DNA of 64,000 bases from CAVVKW01 sp963761705 (GCA_963761705.1 CAVXHK010000001.1:372001-436000), one strand, 5' to 3'. Positions 44,351 through 52,961 are shown, counted from the stretch's first letter. Notes: generated by a model from the letters alone, not told the origin. A program made the numbers and translations.

Positions 44351-45313
44351 TCAACGATTTTTGCCACCAATTGGCAACGTGGAGCGGAGAACGGTAGCGG
44401 ATTCGCCGACGGGTGTGACCTCGGCTGTAGTTAAAGAGGCTGGGATCAGAAAGAAAGCACCGGTCGGAAAAACGTGGCCCGCGCACGAGACTTCGCCGGC
44501 GACGACGGCGAAAATCGCGAAGCCGGCGGTGTCGAGGGCGACGCGGGGCGCGTTGAGTTTCCAGTTTTCGATCACGAAGTGTTCGCAGACGGCGATGATG
44601 TCGCAGTCGGCTGGATTGAGGTCGGGCTCGAAGTCGTCGAAGTCGATGGAGGCGAGGGATTCGTCGAGATGGAGCTGGCGGGGCTTGCCGTCGAGACCGG
44701 AGCGGTTCCAGTCGAAGACGCGGTAGGTGGTGTCACTGTTTTGCTGGACCTCGACGATGAGACAGCCTTCGCCGATGGCGTGGAGGCGACCGCTGGGAAT
44801 GAAGATACTCTCGCCGGAGTTGACGGGTTGGCGGCAGATGACGTCTTCCACGTTTCCGTTGGCGAGGGCGGTGTCGAAGGCTTGGCGGGTGGTGCCGCGC
44901 TTGAGGCCGGCGTAGATGGAGGCGCCGGGGAGGCAGTCGAGGAAATACCAGGCCTCGGTCTTCGGCTCGCCGTTCAGCGCGGTGGCGGAGTGGGCCGGTG
45001 GGTGGACCTGAACGGAGAGGCGCTCGCGAGCGTCGAGGATCTTGATGAGCATCGGAAAACGCTCGGACGGGTGCTCGGCGTAGACCTCGCCGAAGATCTC
45101 GGCGCGGTGTTGCGACCACAGGTCGTGGAGGGTGGCTCCGGCGTGGGGGCCGGAATGGACGACGCTCTGGGCGTCGGTGCGGTCGACGACTTCCCAGGAT
45201 TCGCCGACTGGGGAGCCGGGGGGAAGCTTTTTGCCGAGGGAACTCTCGAGGCGACGGCCCCCCCAGACGCGTTCCATGGGGAGGGGTTCGAAGGTGATGG
45301 GCTGGTCGGACAT
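44351..45313 (-). CDS. manA: Mannose-6-phosphate isomerase, class I
   Basis: 320 residues of the short (Bacillus-type) class I phosphomannose isomerase. It opens with PMERVWGGRRLESSLGKKLP. Zn-ligand and active-site motifs follow: LDARERLSVQVHP, NGEPKTEAWYFLDC, GESIFIPSGRLHAIGEGCLIVEVQQNSDTTYRVFDWNR. It interconverts mannose-6-P and fructose-6-P. The ATG of MSDQPI is preferred to one three codons upstream. A dispersed repeat element lies just upstream. Confidence 0.93.
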   Translation of the reverse strand: MSDQPITFEPLPMERVWGGRRLESSLGKKLPPGSPVGESWEVVDRTDAQSVVHSGPHAGATLHDLWSQHRAEIFGEVYAEHPSERFPMLIKILDARERLSVQVHPPAHSATALNGEPKTEAWYFLDCLPGASIYAGLKRGTTRQAFDTALANGNVEDVICRQPVNSGESIFIPSGRLHAIGEGCLIVEVQQNSDTTYRVFDWNRSGLDGKPRQLHLDESLASIDFDDFEPDLNPADCDIIAVCEHFVIENWKLNAPRVALDTAGFAIFAVVAGEVSCAGHVFPTGAFFLIPASLTTAEVTPVGESATVLRSTLPIGGKNR

Positions 45314-45329
45314 GAAATTCAACTACGAA

Positions 45330-45376
45330 TACGAATACAATTTTGAACAGAAGGAAACGAAGGAAACGAAGGGAAA
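45330..45376. repeat. Dispersed intergenic repeat, copy 1
   Basis: A TACGAATACAATTTTGAACAG opening is followed by AAGGAAACGAAGGAAACGAAGGGAAAC, in the gap between folB and manA. The same composite sequence occurs at 55873-55920 upstream of the photolyase-like gene. A second TTTTGAACGG lies at 45395-45404. There is no coding potential; it looks like a REP-like or MITE-like unit. Confidence 0.7.
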
Positions 45377-45439
45377 CAAGAAATCCGAATCCAGTTTTGA
45401 ACGGAGCACAGGCTGCCGGTGGCGCGCATTGCCAATCGC

Positions 45440-45793
45440 TTATCGAGAACGGAGGCAGCGGACGGCGACGTGTTCGGTGGTGGGGAGGATGTGTTTGCGG
45501 ATGGTGACGTCGGCTGTTTTGACGCTGAATTCGTTGAGGACCGTTTGGGCGATTTCTTCGGCTAACGTTTCGATGAGGTGGCGGGGGTGGGTGGCGGCGA
45601 GGGTCTCGATGCGGGTGGCGACGGCAGCGTAATCGACGGTGGCTTCAATGTCGTCCCGGAGGTCGGCGAAAGAGGTGGTGGGGATGAGGGTGAGGTCGAC
45701 GAGGAGGGTTTGGGGATTGGCTCGCTCGTCGGCGGGGACGCCGATGTGGGCGGTGACTTGGAGGCCGCGGATCTTGATGGTGTCGGGGGTCAT
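45440..45793 (-). CDS. folB: Dihydroneopterin aldolase
   Basis: 117 residues. FolB fold: TIKIRGLQVTAHIGVPADERANPQTLLVDLTL, then DDIEATVDYAAVATRIETL and HLIETLAEEIAQTVL with the catalytic Lys region TIRKHILPTTEHVAV. It converts dihydroneopterin to 6-hydroxymethyl-dihydropterin in folate synthesis. Its start overlaps the stop of the HAD gene by 4 bp, so they are cotranscribed. Confidence 0.92.
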   Translation of the reverse strand: MTPDTIKIRGLQVTAHIGVPADERANPQTLLVDLTLIPTTSFADLRDDIEATVDYAAVATRIETLAATHPRHLIETLAEEIAQTVLNEFSVKTADVTIRKHILPTTEHVAVRCLRSR

Positions 45794-46422
45794 GGTGCGG
45801 TTGGGCCTTCGAGCAGGCGCTGGAGGGTGGCGAGGCTGTCGACGATGATGGCAGGGTTCGCGGGGAGAAGTTTTTCGATGGTGTCGAAGCCGGTGGTGAC
45901 GGCGACGCCGAGAACGCCGCCGTGGCGGGCCGTCTCGAGGTCGTGAATCATGTCGCCAACGAACACGGTTTCGACCGGGTCGAGGTCGTGGGTGGCGAGG
46001 ATCTCGCGAATCTTTTCGCGCTTGTCCATGATGCCGACGTAGGCGTGTTCGAAGGCGTCGTGGACGCCGAGGCGGGTGGCTTGGGTGTCGAAGTGGGAGG
46101 GCTTGATCGTGCTGAGGAGGAAGGTGCGGCGGTGGGTGCGCCGGCAGAAGTGGAGGAAGTCGAGGGCGCCGGGGAGGAGGTCGACGTCGCCTTGAAGGCC
46201 GGCGAAGTGGTGTTCGTAGAGTTCCTCGAGGCCCTCGGCGGTGGCCTCGGGGAGGAGTTCGGCGTAGAAGCCGGAGAACGGGAGGCGAAAGTGGTGACGA
46301 AATTCGTCGCGGGTGAGTTCGCGTCGTCCGTATTGGCGGAAGATGGCGTTGGTGGCGGTGATGACGGGGCCGAGGTCGTCGGCTAGAGTGCCGGACCAGT
46401 CGAGGAGAACGTTCTTAATCAA
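45790..46422 (-). CDS. HAD-superfamily hydrolase with DWSGT motif
   Basis: 210 residues, phosphoglycolate phosphatase-like HAD with a cap domain. Motif I is LLDWSGTLADD: the nucleophile Asp is present but the usual second Asp (DxD) is Ser. Motif II is LSTIKPSH, motif III Lys lies near HDAFEHAYVGIMDKREKI, and motif IV is VFVGDMIHDLETARHGG. Phosphonatase-like HADs have DWAGT, so the substrate is uncertain. It is coupled by overlap to folB, where a HAD phosphatase that dephosphorylates dihydroneopterin phosphate would make biological sense. That link is inference only. Confidence 0.82.
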   Translation of the reverse strand: MIKNVLLDWSGTLADDLGPVITATNAIFRQYGRRELTRDEFRHHFRLPFSGFYAELLPEATAEGLEELYEHHFAGLQGDVDLLPGALDFLHFCRRTHRRTFLLSTIKPSHFDTQATRLGVHDAFEHAYVGIMDKREKIREILATHDLDPVETVFVGDMIHDLETARHGGVLGVAVTTGFDTIEKLLPANPAIIVDSLATLQRLLEGPTAP

Positions 46423-46473
46423 TGAGAAAATTTGAAGGTGAAACTAGAAATGAAGTGGGCCATCGGACGATTT

Positions 46474-46827
46474 TCACGTGCGGAAGCGGAGGTCTTTGAC
46501 GGTCTTGGCTCCGAACTGGGCTCTCAGCTTTTTTAAGATCTCGGGTCGCCAAGTGCGGTCGAGTTCGTAGCGGACGCTGGGTTGGAGGACCTGGACGTGA
46601 AGGATGCCGTCGACCAGGCGAACGGGGGTGGAGTGTTGGGCGATGAAGTCTCCGACAACTTCGCGCCAGGCGGCGAGAATCTCGCCTTCGTCGATGCGCT
46701 CGGTGAGGCCGAGCCGGGAGATGAGGGCCGTGACGGCGTCGGCGGTCGAAACCGTGCGGTCGGGTCGCTCGTCTTCGGGAAGTCCCCGCCATTCCCGGAG
46801 GGCCAGGCGGCGGAGAGACTTGGTCAC
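46474..46827 (-). CDS. DUF721 (DciA-like) protein
   Basis: About 117 residues. A KH-like DUF721 domain covers RIDEGEILAAWREVVGDFIAQHSTPVRLVDGILHVQVLQPSVRYELDRTWRPEILKKLRAQFG. DUF721 proteins include DciA, the ancestral loader of the replicative helicase DnaB, known from mycobacteria, Pseudomonas and others. The basic N-terminal segment (TKSLRRLALREWRG) is typical. The start is uncertain; a GTG at 46827 follows the ferredoxin stop by 14 bp, whereas the longer frame would overlap that gene heavily. Confidence 0.78.
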   Translation of the reverse strand: MTKSLRRLALREWRGLPEDERPDRTVSTADAVTALISRLGLTERIDEGEILAAWREVVGDFIAQHSTPVRLVDGILHVQVLQPSVRYELDRTWRPEILKKLRAQFGAKTVKDLRFRT

Positions 46828-46840
46828 CGGGTAGGTGCGG

Positions 46841-47074
46841 CTAGGCGCCGTCGCTGCCGATGGCCTCGACGGGGCAACCTTCCATGGCCTCGGCGCAGAG
46901 GGCCTTCTCTTCGTCGGTCTCGGGCTGCTTGTAGACGTAGGAGTAACCACCGTCTTCGTTGCGGGTGAAGTTTGCTGGCGCTGTTTCGCGGCAGAGGTCG
47001 CAATCGATGCACTGGTCGTCGCAGTAGAACGCGCCTTCTTTGTTGTCGGAGTATTTATTTTCTACGTCGGCCAT
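46841..47074 (-). CDS. Ferredoxin, single 4Fe-4S cluster
   Basis: 77 residues. The cluster ligands are CIDCDLC (CxxCxxC) followed far downstream by AMEGCPVEAI. This matches small single-cluster ferredoxins with a long inserted loop (NEDGGYSYVYKQPETDEEK). It is a cytoplasmic one-electron carrier. It is divergent from the HemQ gene and upstream of the DUF721 gene on the same strand. Confidence 0.88.
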   Translation of the reverse strand: MADVENKYSDNKEGAFYCDDQCIDCDLCRETAPANFTRNEDGGYSYVYKQPETDEEKALCAEAMEGCPVEAIGSDGA

Positions 47075-47143
47075 GGTGTTTGTCCCTTTTGGACGTCGCA
47101 AACTAGAAACCGGGTACGGGATTGCAATTGTTTTTTCCGGGGA

Positions 47144-47986
47144 ATGCCCGATTTTCGTCGGTTCATGGAATCCAAGACCACCCCGATCCTGCCAACCGAA
47201 GGCCGCCACGTTCTCCACGTTTTTTTTCGAGTCGATTACGGGTCGTGGGATTTACTGAGCAATGAGGACCGCCTGGCGGCGAAGACGGATCTGGCGAATC
47301 TGGTGAAGGATGTGCGGGCGGAGGACGACACGCAGCTGCTCACGCTGAGCATGGTGACGCCGCGGGCGGACCTGGGATTTATGTTGGTGTGTCCGGACCT
47401 GCAGGGTTTGGACCGGATCTGCAAGCAGCTGACTTTATCGCTGGGGCCGGGGATTCTCACTCCGGAGTTCAGCTACCTGTCGATGACGGAGCGGAGCGAA
47501 TACACCACGAGCGAGGCCGATTACGCGGCGTCGCTGGAGACGGAGGATGGGATCAAAGTCGGGTCACCCGAGTCGGAGGCGAAGTTGCTGGAGTTTCGCG
47601 ACCGCATGACGAAATACGCGAAGGATCGGTTGGAGCCGAACCTCGCGGATTGGCCGGTCTTTTGTTTTTACCCGATGGCAAAGCGGCGGGCGGTGGGACA
47701 AAATTGGTACGCGCTGGATTTCGCCGAGCGCAAGCGGCTCATGGCCGGGCACGCGAAGGTGGGGCGGACTTACGCGGGGCGGGTGCGGCAGCTCATCACG
47801 GGATCGACGGGGCTGGACGACGCGGAGTGGGGGGTGACGCTGTTTGCGCACACGACGAGCGAGATCAAGGCGATCGTGTATGAGATGCGGTTCGATCCGG
47901 TGAGCGCGGATTACGCGGACTTTGGGGAGTTTTACATCGGGATTCAGTTGCCGCTGGATCAGCTATTTGCGCGGTTGGGGGTGTAG
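47144..47986 (+). CDS. hemQ: Coproheme decarboxylase HemQ (chlorite dismutase family)
   Basis: 280 residues from the ATG at 47144; a second ATG at 47165 is also possible. The HemQ/chlorite-dismutase fold shows ARADLGFMLV-type ferredoxin-like repeats, FCFYPMAKRRAVGQNWYALDFAERKRLMAGHAKVGRTYAGRVRQLITGSTGLDDAEWGVTLFA and IVYEMRFDPVSA. The His in GHAKVGR is the heme-iron ligand. The catalytic Arg of true chlorite dismutases is not evident, which supports HemQ. It decarboxylates coproheme III to heme b in the coproporphyrin-dependent pathway. Confidence 0.88.
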   Translation: MPDFRRFMESKTTPILPTEGRHVLHVFFRVDYGSWDLLSNEDRLAAKTDLANLVKDVRAEDDTQLLTLSMVTPRADLGFMLVCPDLQGLDRICKQLTLSLGPGILTPEFSYLSMTERSEYTTSEADYAASLETEDGIKVGSPESEAKLLEFRDRMTKYAKDRLEPNLADWPVFCFYPMAKRRAVGQNWYALDFAERKRLMAGHAKVGRTYAGRVRQLITGSTGLDDAEWGVTLFAHTTSEIKAIVYEMRFDPVSADYADFGEFYIGIQLPLDQLFARLGV

Positions 47987-47992
47987 CGGCGC

Positions 47993-48640
47993 GTGGAAGG
48001 GTGCGCTTCGCGATTGGTTGGTCGCCGGCTGGATGCCGGGGGGACGTTGGTTTGTCCGGACTGCGGGGTGGGGGTCCGGGATCGGGTGCTCGGGCGGGGG
48101 GAGTCGCTGCGGTGTCGGCGGTGCGGGTGTCGGCTGAAGGCCTGGCGGGGCCCGGGGATGATGCAGGCTCTGCTGGCGCTGGCTGCAACGGGCCTCGTGC
48201 TGGCGGCGTTGGCAAACGTGGAGCCGATCCTGACGTTGAACGTGGCGGGGAACCGGCAGTCGAACGAGGTCGCGACCGGGGTGCTCGGGTTGGTCGGGCA
48301 GGGTTATTGGCCGGTGGGGGGCCTGGTGTTCTTCGCGGCGGTGGTGGGGCCGGTTCTTCACCTGGTGGCGGTGGGGTATCTGGCCGCGGCCTGCTGCGTC
48401 GGGCGGCGGTGGCCGGGAGTCGATCGATTGGCGGGGGTGGTCGAGCGGCTGGCACCTTGGAATCTGGTGATGGTCTACGCGGTGGGAATTTTGGTGGCGG
48501 TGGTGAGGTTAGAGTTGCTGGGGGAGGTGGAGTGGCGGCGGGGATCGCTGTGGATTTTGCTGTTGGCAATCTGTTCGATGGTGGTGGTGGGGATGTTCGA
48601 CCGGGTGGCGGTCGAGGAGCGGGTGGCGACGTTGCGATGA
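47993..48640 (+). CDS. PqiA/LetA-like membrane protein, N-terminal half
   Basis: 215 residues. A zinc-ribbon (CPDCG then RCRRCG) is followed by four predicted transmembrane helices, beginning MMQALLALAATGLVLAALANVEPILTLNVAG. This corresponds to one half of the duplicated PqiA/LetA fold (PF04403). The start is a GTG just after hemQ. It is coupled by an ATGA overlap to a second, ribbon-less PqiA-like gene. These proteins partner with MCE-domain PqiB to move lipids between membranes. Confidence 0.85.
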   Translation: MEGCASRLVGRRLDAGGTLVCPDCGVGVRDRVLGRGESLRCRRCGCRLKAWRGPGMMQALLALAATGLVLAALANVEPILTLNVAGNRQSNEVATGVLGLVGQGYWPVGGLVFFAAVVGPVLHLVAVGYLAAACCVGRRWPGVDRLAGVVERLAPWNLVMVYAVGILVAVVRLELLGEVEWRRGSLWILLLAICSMVVVGMFDRVAVEERVATLR

Positions 48641-49143
48641 GGGTCGGGGATTCGGTGAGGGTGCAGCGGGTGTTGGCGCTGGTGTCGGCGGGGATCATCC
48701 TCTACGTGCCGGCGAACGTGCTGCCGGTGATGACGATCACGGTGACGGGACAGGTCGAGGTGCTGACGATCATCGGGGGAGTACTCGAGCTGTGGCACGT
48801 GGGACTGGAGCCGGTGGCGGTGATCGTGTTTCTGGCGAGCATCGCGGTGCCTTTTGGAAAATTGGCGGGCCTGTCGTGGCTGCTTCTCCTGCACGGGCGT
48901 CCGGAGCTGCGGAGGGAACGGACGCGGCTGCTGCGGTTTCTCCACAAGATCGGGAACTGGTCGATGATCGACTTGTTCCTGCTGTCGATTCTGGTGGGCG
49001 TGGGGCAGCTCGGGATTCTTGCGAGCGTGGTGGCGGGCCCCGGGGCTTTCTTTTTTGCGGCGGTGCTGGTGCTGACACTCACGGCGGCGGCTATTTACGA
49101 AAGTGATCTCATCTGGCAAAACGACGCGGCACCGGCGACATGA
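48637..49143 (+). CDS. PqiA/LetA-like membrane protein, second half
   Basis: 168 residues, four transmembrane helices (VLALVSAGIILYVPANVLPVMTITVTG; VIVFLASIAVPFGKLAGLSWLL). It matches the PqiA domain and is homologous to the preceding gene, but it lacks the zinc ribbon. The overlap with the upstream gene and the ATGA-type overlap with the MCE gene indicate one coupled operon. Confidence 0.85.
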   Translation: MRVGDSVRVQRVLALVSAGIILYVPANVLPVMTITVTGQVEVLTIIGGVLELWHVGLEPVAVIVFLASIAVPFGKLAGLSWLLLLHGRPELRRERTRLLRFLHKIGNWSMIDLFLLSILVGVGQLGILASVVAGPGAFFFAAVLVLTLTAAAIYESDLIWQNDAAPAT

Positions 49144-51485
49144 CGAATCCCATCGAACCCACCCCGGCCGACGAGGACCACGGCGAAGTCGTGCGCGGTG
49201 GGCGCTGGCGGATCTCGGGAGCGTGGATTTTTCCAGTGCTGGCGGTGGCCGTGGCGGCTTGGCTTTTCTGGTCGAATTGGCGGGCGCAGGGTCCGGTGAT
49301 CGAGATCCGCTTTGACGCGGCGCCGGGGTTGCAGGCGGGGAAGTCGGTGTTGCTCTACCGGGGCGCGGTGGCGGGAAAGATCGTCGACATCGAGCTGCTG
49401 CCCGACCTGGGTGGGGTCCGGGTGAAGGTGCAGTTGAAGGCTTTTGCGGCGGAGTTGGCGCGGGAGGGGACGGTCTTCTGGATCGACAAGCCGGTGGTCT
49501 CGCTGGTGCAGCTTTCGGGATTGGAATCGATCATCCAGGGGAATTCGCTGCAGGCGAGGCTGGGGGATGGCGACCCGGCGATGGAGTTTGTCGGGTTGAG
49601 CCAGAAGCCGATCGAGCCGTTGGAGGCTCCGTCGATCGTTTTGAGTCTGCGGCCGAAGACCATGCCGCGGATCGTGCGCGGTGCACCGGTCTTTCACCGC
49701 GGGGTGGCGGTCGGGGCGGTGAATGAAGCAAGTCTCGACGCGGACGGGAATCCGGTGCTGGAAATCGTGGTGGGCGAAGAATCCAGCAACCTCGTCGGCA
49801 AAAGATCGCGTTTCTGGCAGCTGCCGCTGGCCTCGTTGAAGACGGGCGCTTCGGGGGTGAGCTTGCAGGTTCCGAACTTGGCGGCTTTGATTCAGGGCGG
49901 GATCGAATTCGACGCGTTTGGCGACCGGGGCGAGGCGGTGCAGGACGAGGCGGAGTTCGAGTTGTTTGCCAGCGAGGCGGCGGCGCGGGCGACGTCGCCG
50001 CCGGTTCGGATCACGTTTGACAGCGGGCTGGGGCTCATCGCGGGGGAGACGGAATTGCGTTACCTCGAAGTGACGATCGGGATCGTCGCATCGGCTGAGT
50101 TGAATCTGAAAACGGGGAAGGTTGACGTGGTGGCGCGCTTGGAGCCGGGGTTCGATCAATTTCGGAGCGAGGGGGCGAAGTTTACGTTGATCCGGGCGCG
50201 AGTTACGCTCGAGGGGGTGACGGGGATCGATACGCTGCTCAACGGAAACTACGTCGCGTGTGAGCCGGGGACGGGGGTCGTGTCGACCGAAGAGTTTGCG
50301 GGACGGACGCCGGGATCGGATTGGTTGACCTTGCCATCGGCGGAGCAGGGACTCGCGATATCGGTGACGGCGGCGCGCATCGGGGCACTGGGACCCGGGG
50401 CACCGGTGACGAGGCGGGGAGTGTTGGTCGGACGGGTGATCGAGAAGGGGCTGGCGGGGAACGGGACTGCGGAGCTGAAGCTGGTTATCGAGCCGGAGTT
50501 CGCGGCGACCGTGCGGGAAAATTCGCGCTTCTGGGCGGTGGATGCGCTGTCGGTGGGCGTGGGTCCGGGCGGGGTGCGGGTGGCGGTCGATGGACTGGGA
50601 TCGTTGGTGCAGGGCGGCGTGGAGTATGACGTCTTCGGGGAAGCGGCGGGGTCCGCGGCGGACGGCGCGGCGTTTTCCCTGTATCAAACCGAGGCGGCGG
50701 CCAGGGCGGTGTCGCCGCCGATCCAGATCTCGTTCGCGGACGGGCAAGGGTTGGTTGCCGGGCTGACGCAGCTGCGGTATCGCGGGTTGCCGGTCGGGTT
50801 GGTCGAGTCGGTGGTCGTGGGTGCGAAGGGAGTCCGGGTCGTCGCGCGTTTCGAGGCTGGGTATCCGATGCTGCGGCGGGAGGGGAGCGTGTTTACGCTC
50901 GTGCGGCCGGAGGTATCGCTGCAGGGGGTGACTGGATTGGAGACGTTGGTCAGTGGGGTCTACATCGATTGCGTTCCGGGGACGGGGAGCGAGCCTGAGA
51001 ATGAATTTGTCGCGCAGTCGACGGAAGATGCGGAGGAGGCGGCGGAAGAATTGCAGGGCCTGGCCGAGGCTGGATTGGAGATCGTGCTGGCGGCGAAGAC
51101 GTCGAAGATCAGCGTGAACGCGCCCGTGTTTTACCGGGGTGTGACGGTGGGGAAGGTCCTCCGGAAAGAGATTTCGCGGGATGCCGGGCGGGTGGACCTC
51201 GTGGTTGAGATCAAGCCGGAGTATGCGCCGCTCGTGCGGACAAATACCCGATTCTGGGACGTGGGGCGGCTCAAGGCATCGCTAGGGTTTTTGTTTTTGA
51301 AGGTGGAGCCGACGCCGATCTCGGCGCTGACATTGGGGGGCGTGGCGTTCGCGACGCCGGATGATGATGATCTCGGAGAGCGGGTCGGGGACGGGAATCG
51401 GTTTCCGCTGTATGAGAAGCCGAAGGGGGCCTGGCTGAAGTGGGCGCCGTCGGTGTTGGGTGGCGGTGCAGAAATCGACAAGTGA
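49140..51485 (+). CDS. pqiB: PqiB-like MCE protein with six MCE domains
   Basis: 781 residues. One N-terminal transmembrane helix (WIFPVLAVAVAAWLFW) is followed by six tandem MCE domains of about 110-125 residues, in three alternating A-B pairs. A-type domains start IEIRFDAAPGLQAGKSVLLYRG, PVRITFDSGLGLIAGETELRY and PIQISFADGQGLVAGLTQLRYRG. B-type start near GAPVFHRGVAVG, GAPVTRRGVLVG and NAPVFYRGVTVG. MCE proteins form hexameric tunnels carrying lipids across the periplasm. E. coli PqiB has three domains and LetB seven. No PqiC lipoprotein follows. Confidence 0.9.
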   Translation: MTNPIEPTPADEDHGEVVRGGRWRISGAWIFPVLAVAVAAWLFWSNWRAQGPVIEIRFDAAPGLQAGKSVLLYRGAVAGKIVDIELLPDLGGVRVKVQLKAFAAELAREGTVFWIDKPVVSLVQLSGLESIIQGNSLQARLGDGDPAMEFVGLSQKPIEPLEAPSIVLSLRPKTMPRIVRGAPVFHRGVAVGAVNEASLDADGNPVLEIVVGEESSNLVGKRSRFWQLPLASLKTGASGVSLQVPNLAALIQGGIEFDAFGDRGEAVQDEAEFELFASEAAARATSPPVRITFDSGLGLIAGETELRYLEVTIGIVASAELNLKTGKVDVVARLEPGFDQFRSEGAKFTLIRARVTLEGVTGIDTLLNGNYVACEPGTGVVSTEEFAGRTPGSDWLTLPSAEQGLAISVTAARIGALGPGAPVTRRGVLVGRVIEKGLAGNGTAELKLVIEPEFAATVRENSRFWAVDALSVGVGPGGVRVAVDGLGSLVQGGVEYDVFGEAAGSAADGAAFSLYQTEAAARAVSPPIQISFADGQGLVAGLTQLRYRGLPVGLVESVVVGAKGVRVVARFEAGYPMLRREGSVFTLVRPEVSLQGVTGLETLVSGVYIDCVPGTGSEPENEFVAQSTEDAEEAAEELQGLAEAGLEIVLAAKTSKISVNAPVFYRGVTVGKVLRKEISRDAGRVDLVVEIKPEYAPLVRTNTRFWDVGRLKASLGFLFLKVEPTPISALTLGGVAFATPDDDDLGERVGDGNRFPLYEKPKGAWLKWAPSVLGGGAEIDK

Positions 51486-51563
51486 GGGAGGGCGGACCCG
51501 ACCGTTCGAATTCCGTTTCCGTGTCCATCCTCAATGAGGCAATAGGCACGTGTGGGTTTTGGA

Positions 51564-52649
51564 TCAAGCGGCCTGCGGTTCAGCAATCCAGCATCTCTGA
51601 TCGCCGTTCCATTCCTCGAAACCCGCGTAGCCTCCAAGAGCCTGTTTCAGCTGTCTGGCGACTGCCGCGGCAAGAGCTGGAGGAACAGAATTTCCGATCT
51701 GGCGAAATTTTGTGCATTGGCTCCCGGAGAAAAGCATTCCCGTTGGGAAGCCTTGCAGACACGCCGCTTCTTCGACGGTGAGGCGGCGCAGACGTTCAGG
51801 AATCGTCGCAACCGGAACTCCGCCGGCTGTGAGATGAGCATGATACCCAACCACCCAAGGCTCAGAGCCGTCTATTAACGATTGCTGGTCGATGACAGGA
51901 GTTCGATTGCCTCCCATTGAGGCCGGAAGAGTCAGCGCGGGCGCGTCGAGATCGACCGGTCGGCCCTGCCCGTTGAAAAGCATTCCAGCGAAAGGACTTT
52001 TTCGCATAATCGGAACCTTCGCTGCGGTGACCTTCGCGTGACAAAGGGAATTGTTCCCCGGTGTCCCAAATTCAGGTAGATCCGCCAAGGCTTCGCGAAC
52101 GGAACGCCTTCTCGTTGCTGGAATCGGCTTTGGCATTTTCCGGTCCTTGATCCCGACGAGAAACATTCTCTCACGCATCTGCGGAACTCCAAAGTCGGCG
52201 GCATTGAGAAGCATGGTGCGGCATTTATAGCCGAGACTTTCGCCCTTGGCCTCGAGGGCTTGAATTGTTCCCGCCCAGCGACGATTAGCAGCGAGGGCTT
52301 TGACGTTTTCCATGACGAACGCTGCGGGGTTCAACGTCTCGACGATTCGAAAGAATTCCCAAACCTGGCGACTTCGCGGATCGTTAGGGTTCATTCGTCC
52401 CGCAACCGAAAAACCCTGACAGGGAGGCCCGCCCATCACGACATCAGCCGCGCCCCGAGAGGGAAGGTCAGCTCGAGCAATGTCTCCACAAACGATTTGC
52501 GGGATCGAAGATTCTCGGCGCAAAAGTTCGTTGCGGTAAGTCTCCAACGCGAAAGGATCGAGGTCGTTGGCCCAGATTGTGTTGAAACCAGCATCTCTAA
52601 ACCCCAAATCGAGACCGCCACAACCGGTGTAGAGCGACACGCAATTCAT
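51564..52649 (-). CDS. DNA (cytosine-5) methyltransferase
   Basis: 361 residues. C5-methyltransferase motifs in order: I (SLYTGCGGLDLGFRDAG), IV with the catalytic Cys in GGPPCQGFSVAG, VI (FVMENV), VIII (MRERMFLVGIK), target-recognition region about 175-285, IX (RRLTVEEAACLQGFP) and X (QIGNSVPPALA). It probably protects host DNA from the restriction partner encoded by the divergent operon. The recognition sequence cannot be read from the protein. GC content is visibly lower here than in the neighbours, consistent with transfer. Confidence 0.93.
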   Translation of the reverse strand: MNCVSLYTGCGGLDLGFRDAGFNTIWANDLDPFALETYRNELLRRESSIPQIVCGDIARADLPSRGAADVVMGGPPCQGFSVAGRMNPNDPRSRQVWEFFRIVETLNPAAFVMENVKALAANRRWAGTIQALEAKGESLGYKCRTMLLNAADFGVPQMRERMFLVGIKDRKMPKPIPATRRRSVREALADLPEFGTPGNNSLCHAKVTAAKVPIMRKSPFAGMLFNGQGRPVDLDAPALTLPASMGGNRTPVIDQQSLIDGSEPWVVGYHAHLTAGGVPVATIPERLRRLTVEEAACLQGFPTGMLFSGSQCTKFRQIGNSVPPALAAAVARQLKQALGGYAGFEEWNGDQRCWIAEPQAA

Positions 52650-52683
52650 TATGCTTATTTAGCATGAGCTCAAAATTTGTCAA
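52650..52683 (-). promoter_or_regulatory. Predicted dcm promoter, probably leaderless, with operator-like repeat
   Basis: On the minus strand a perfect -35 hexamer TTGACA (52683-52678) is followed after 18 bp by a weak -10 (AATAAG, 52659-52654). Transcription would then start at or next to the methyltransferase ATG (52649). The inverted repeat ATGCT-TATTT-AGCAT (52651-52665) covers the -10 region and would be a good operator for the XRE regulator encoded divergently. Confidence 0.5.
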
Positions 52684-52727
52684 CGTAAATTGCAGGCGTC
52701 TTTGAGATAAGAGCGGAGGTGCCGCAC

Positions 52728-52961
52728 GTGAATTTTGATGAGAAACTTGGAGAAGTTCTAGCCGCTAGACGCCGCGATCTTGAGCTTTCGCAGGAATATT
52801 TGGCAATCATCCTCCGAAGGGATCAGACCTACGTCTCCAAAGTGGAGAATGGCAAACAAGCAACAAGCGTCTGCGAATTTTTGAAGTGGGGGCAGGCTCT
52901 GAATCTGAGTCGCGAGGATCTCAGTGCGATTCTCGGGGGGCTGGCCGGCCATGTTGAATAG
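52728..52961 (+). CDS. XRE-family HTH regulator (controller-like)
   Basis: 77 residues. A Cro/C1-type helix-turn-helix occupies most of the protein: LGEVLAARRRDLELSQEYLAIILRRDQTYVSKVENGKQATSVCEFLKWGQAL. The size and setting match the C (controller) proteins of type II restriction-modification systems. I chose the GTG at 52728, which has GGAGG eight bases upstream; another GTG lies three codons earlier. It overlaps the following gene by 11 bp, so they are cotranscribed. Confidence 0.85.
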   Translation: MNFDEKLGEVLAARRRDLELSQEYLAIILRRDQTYVSKVENGKQATSVCEFLKWGQALNLSREDLSAILGGLAGHVE

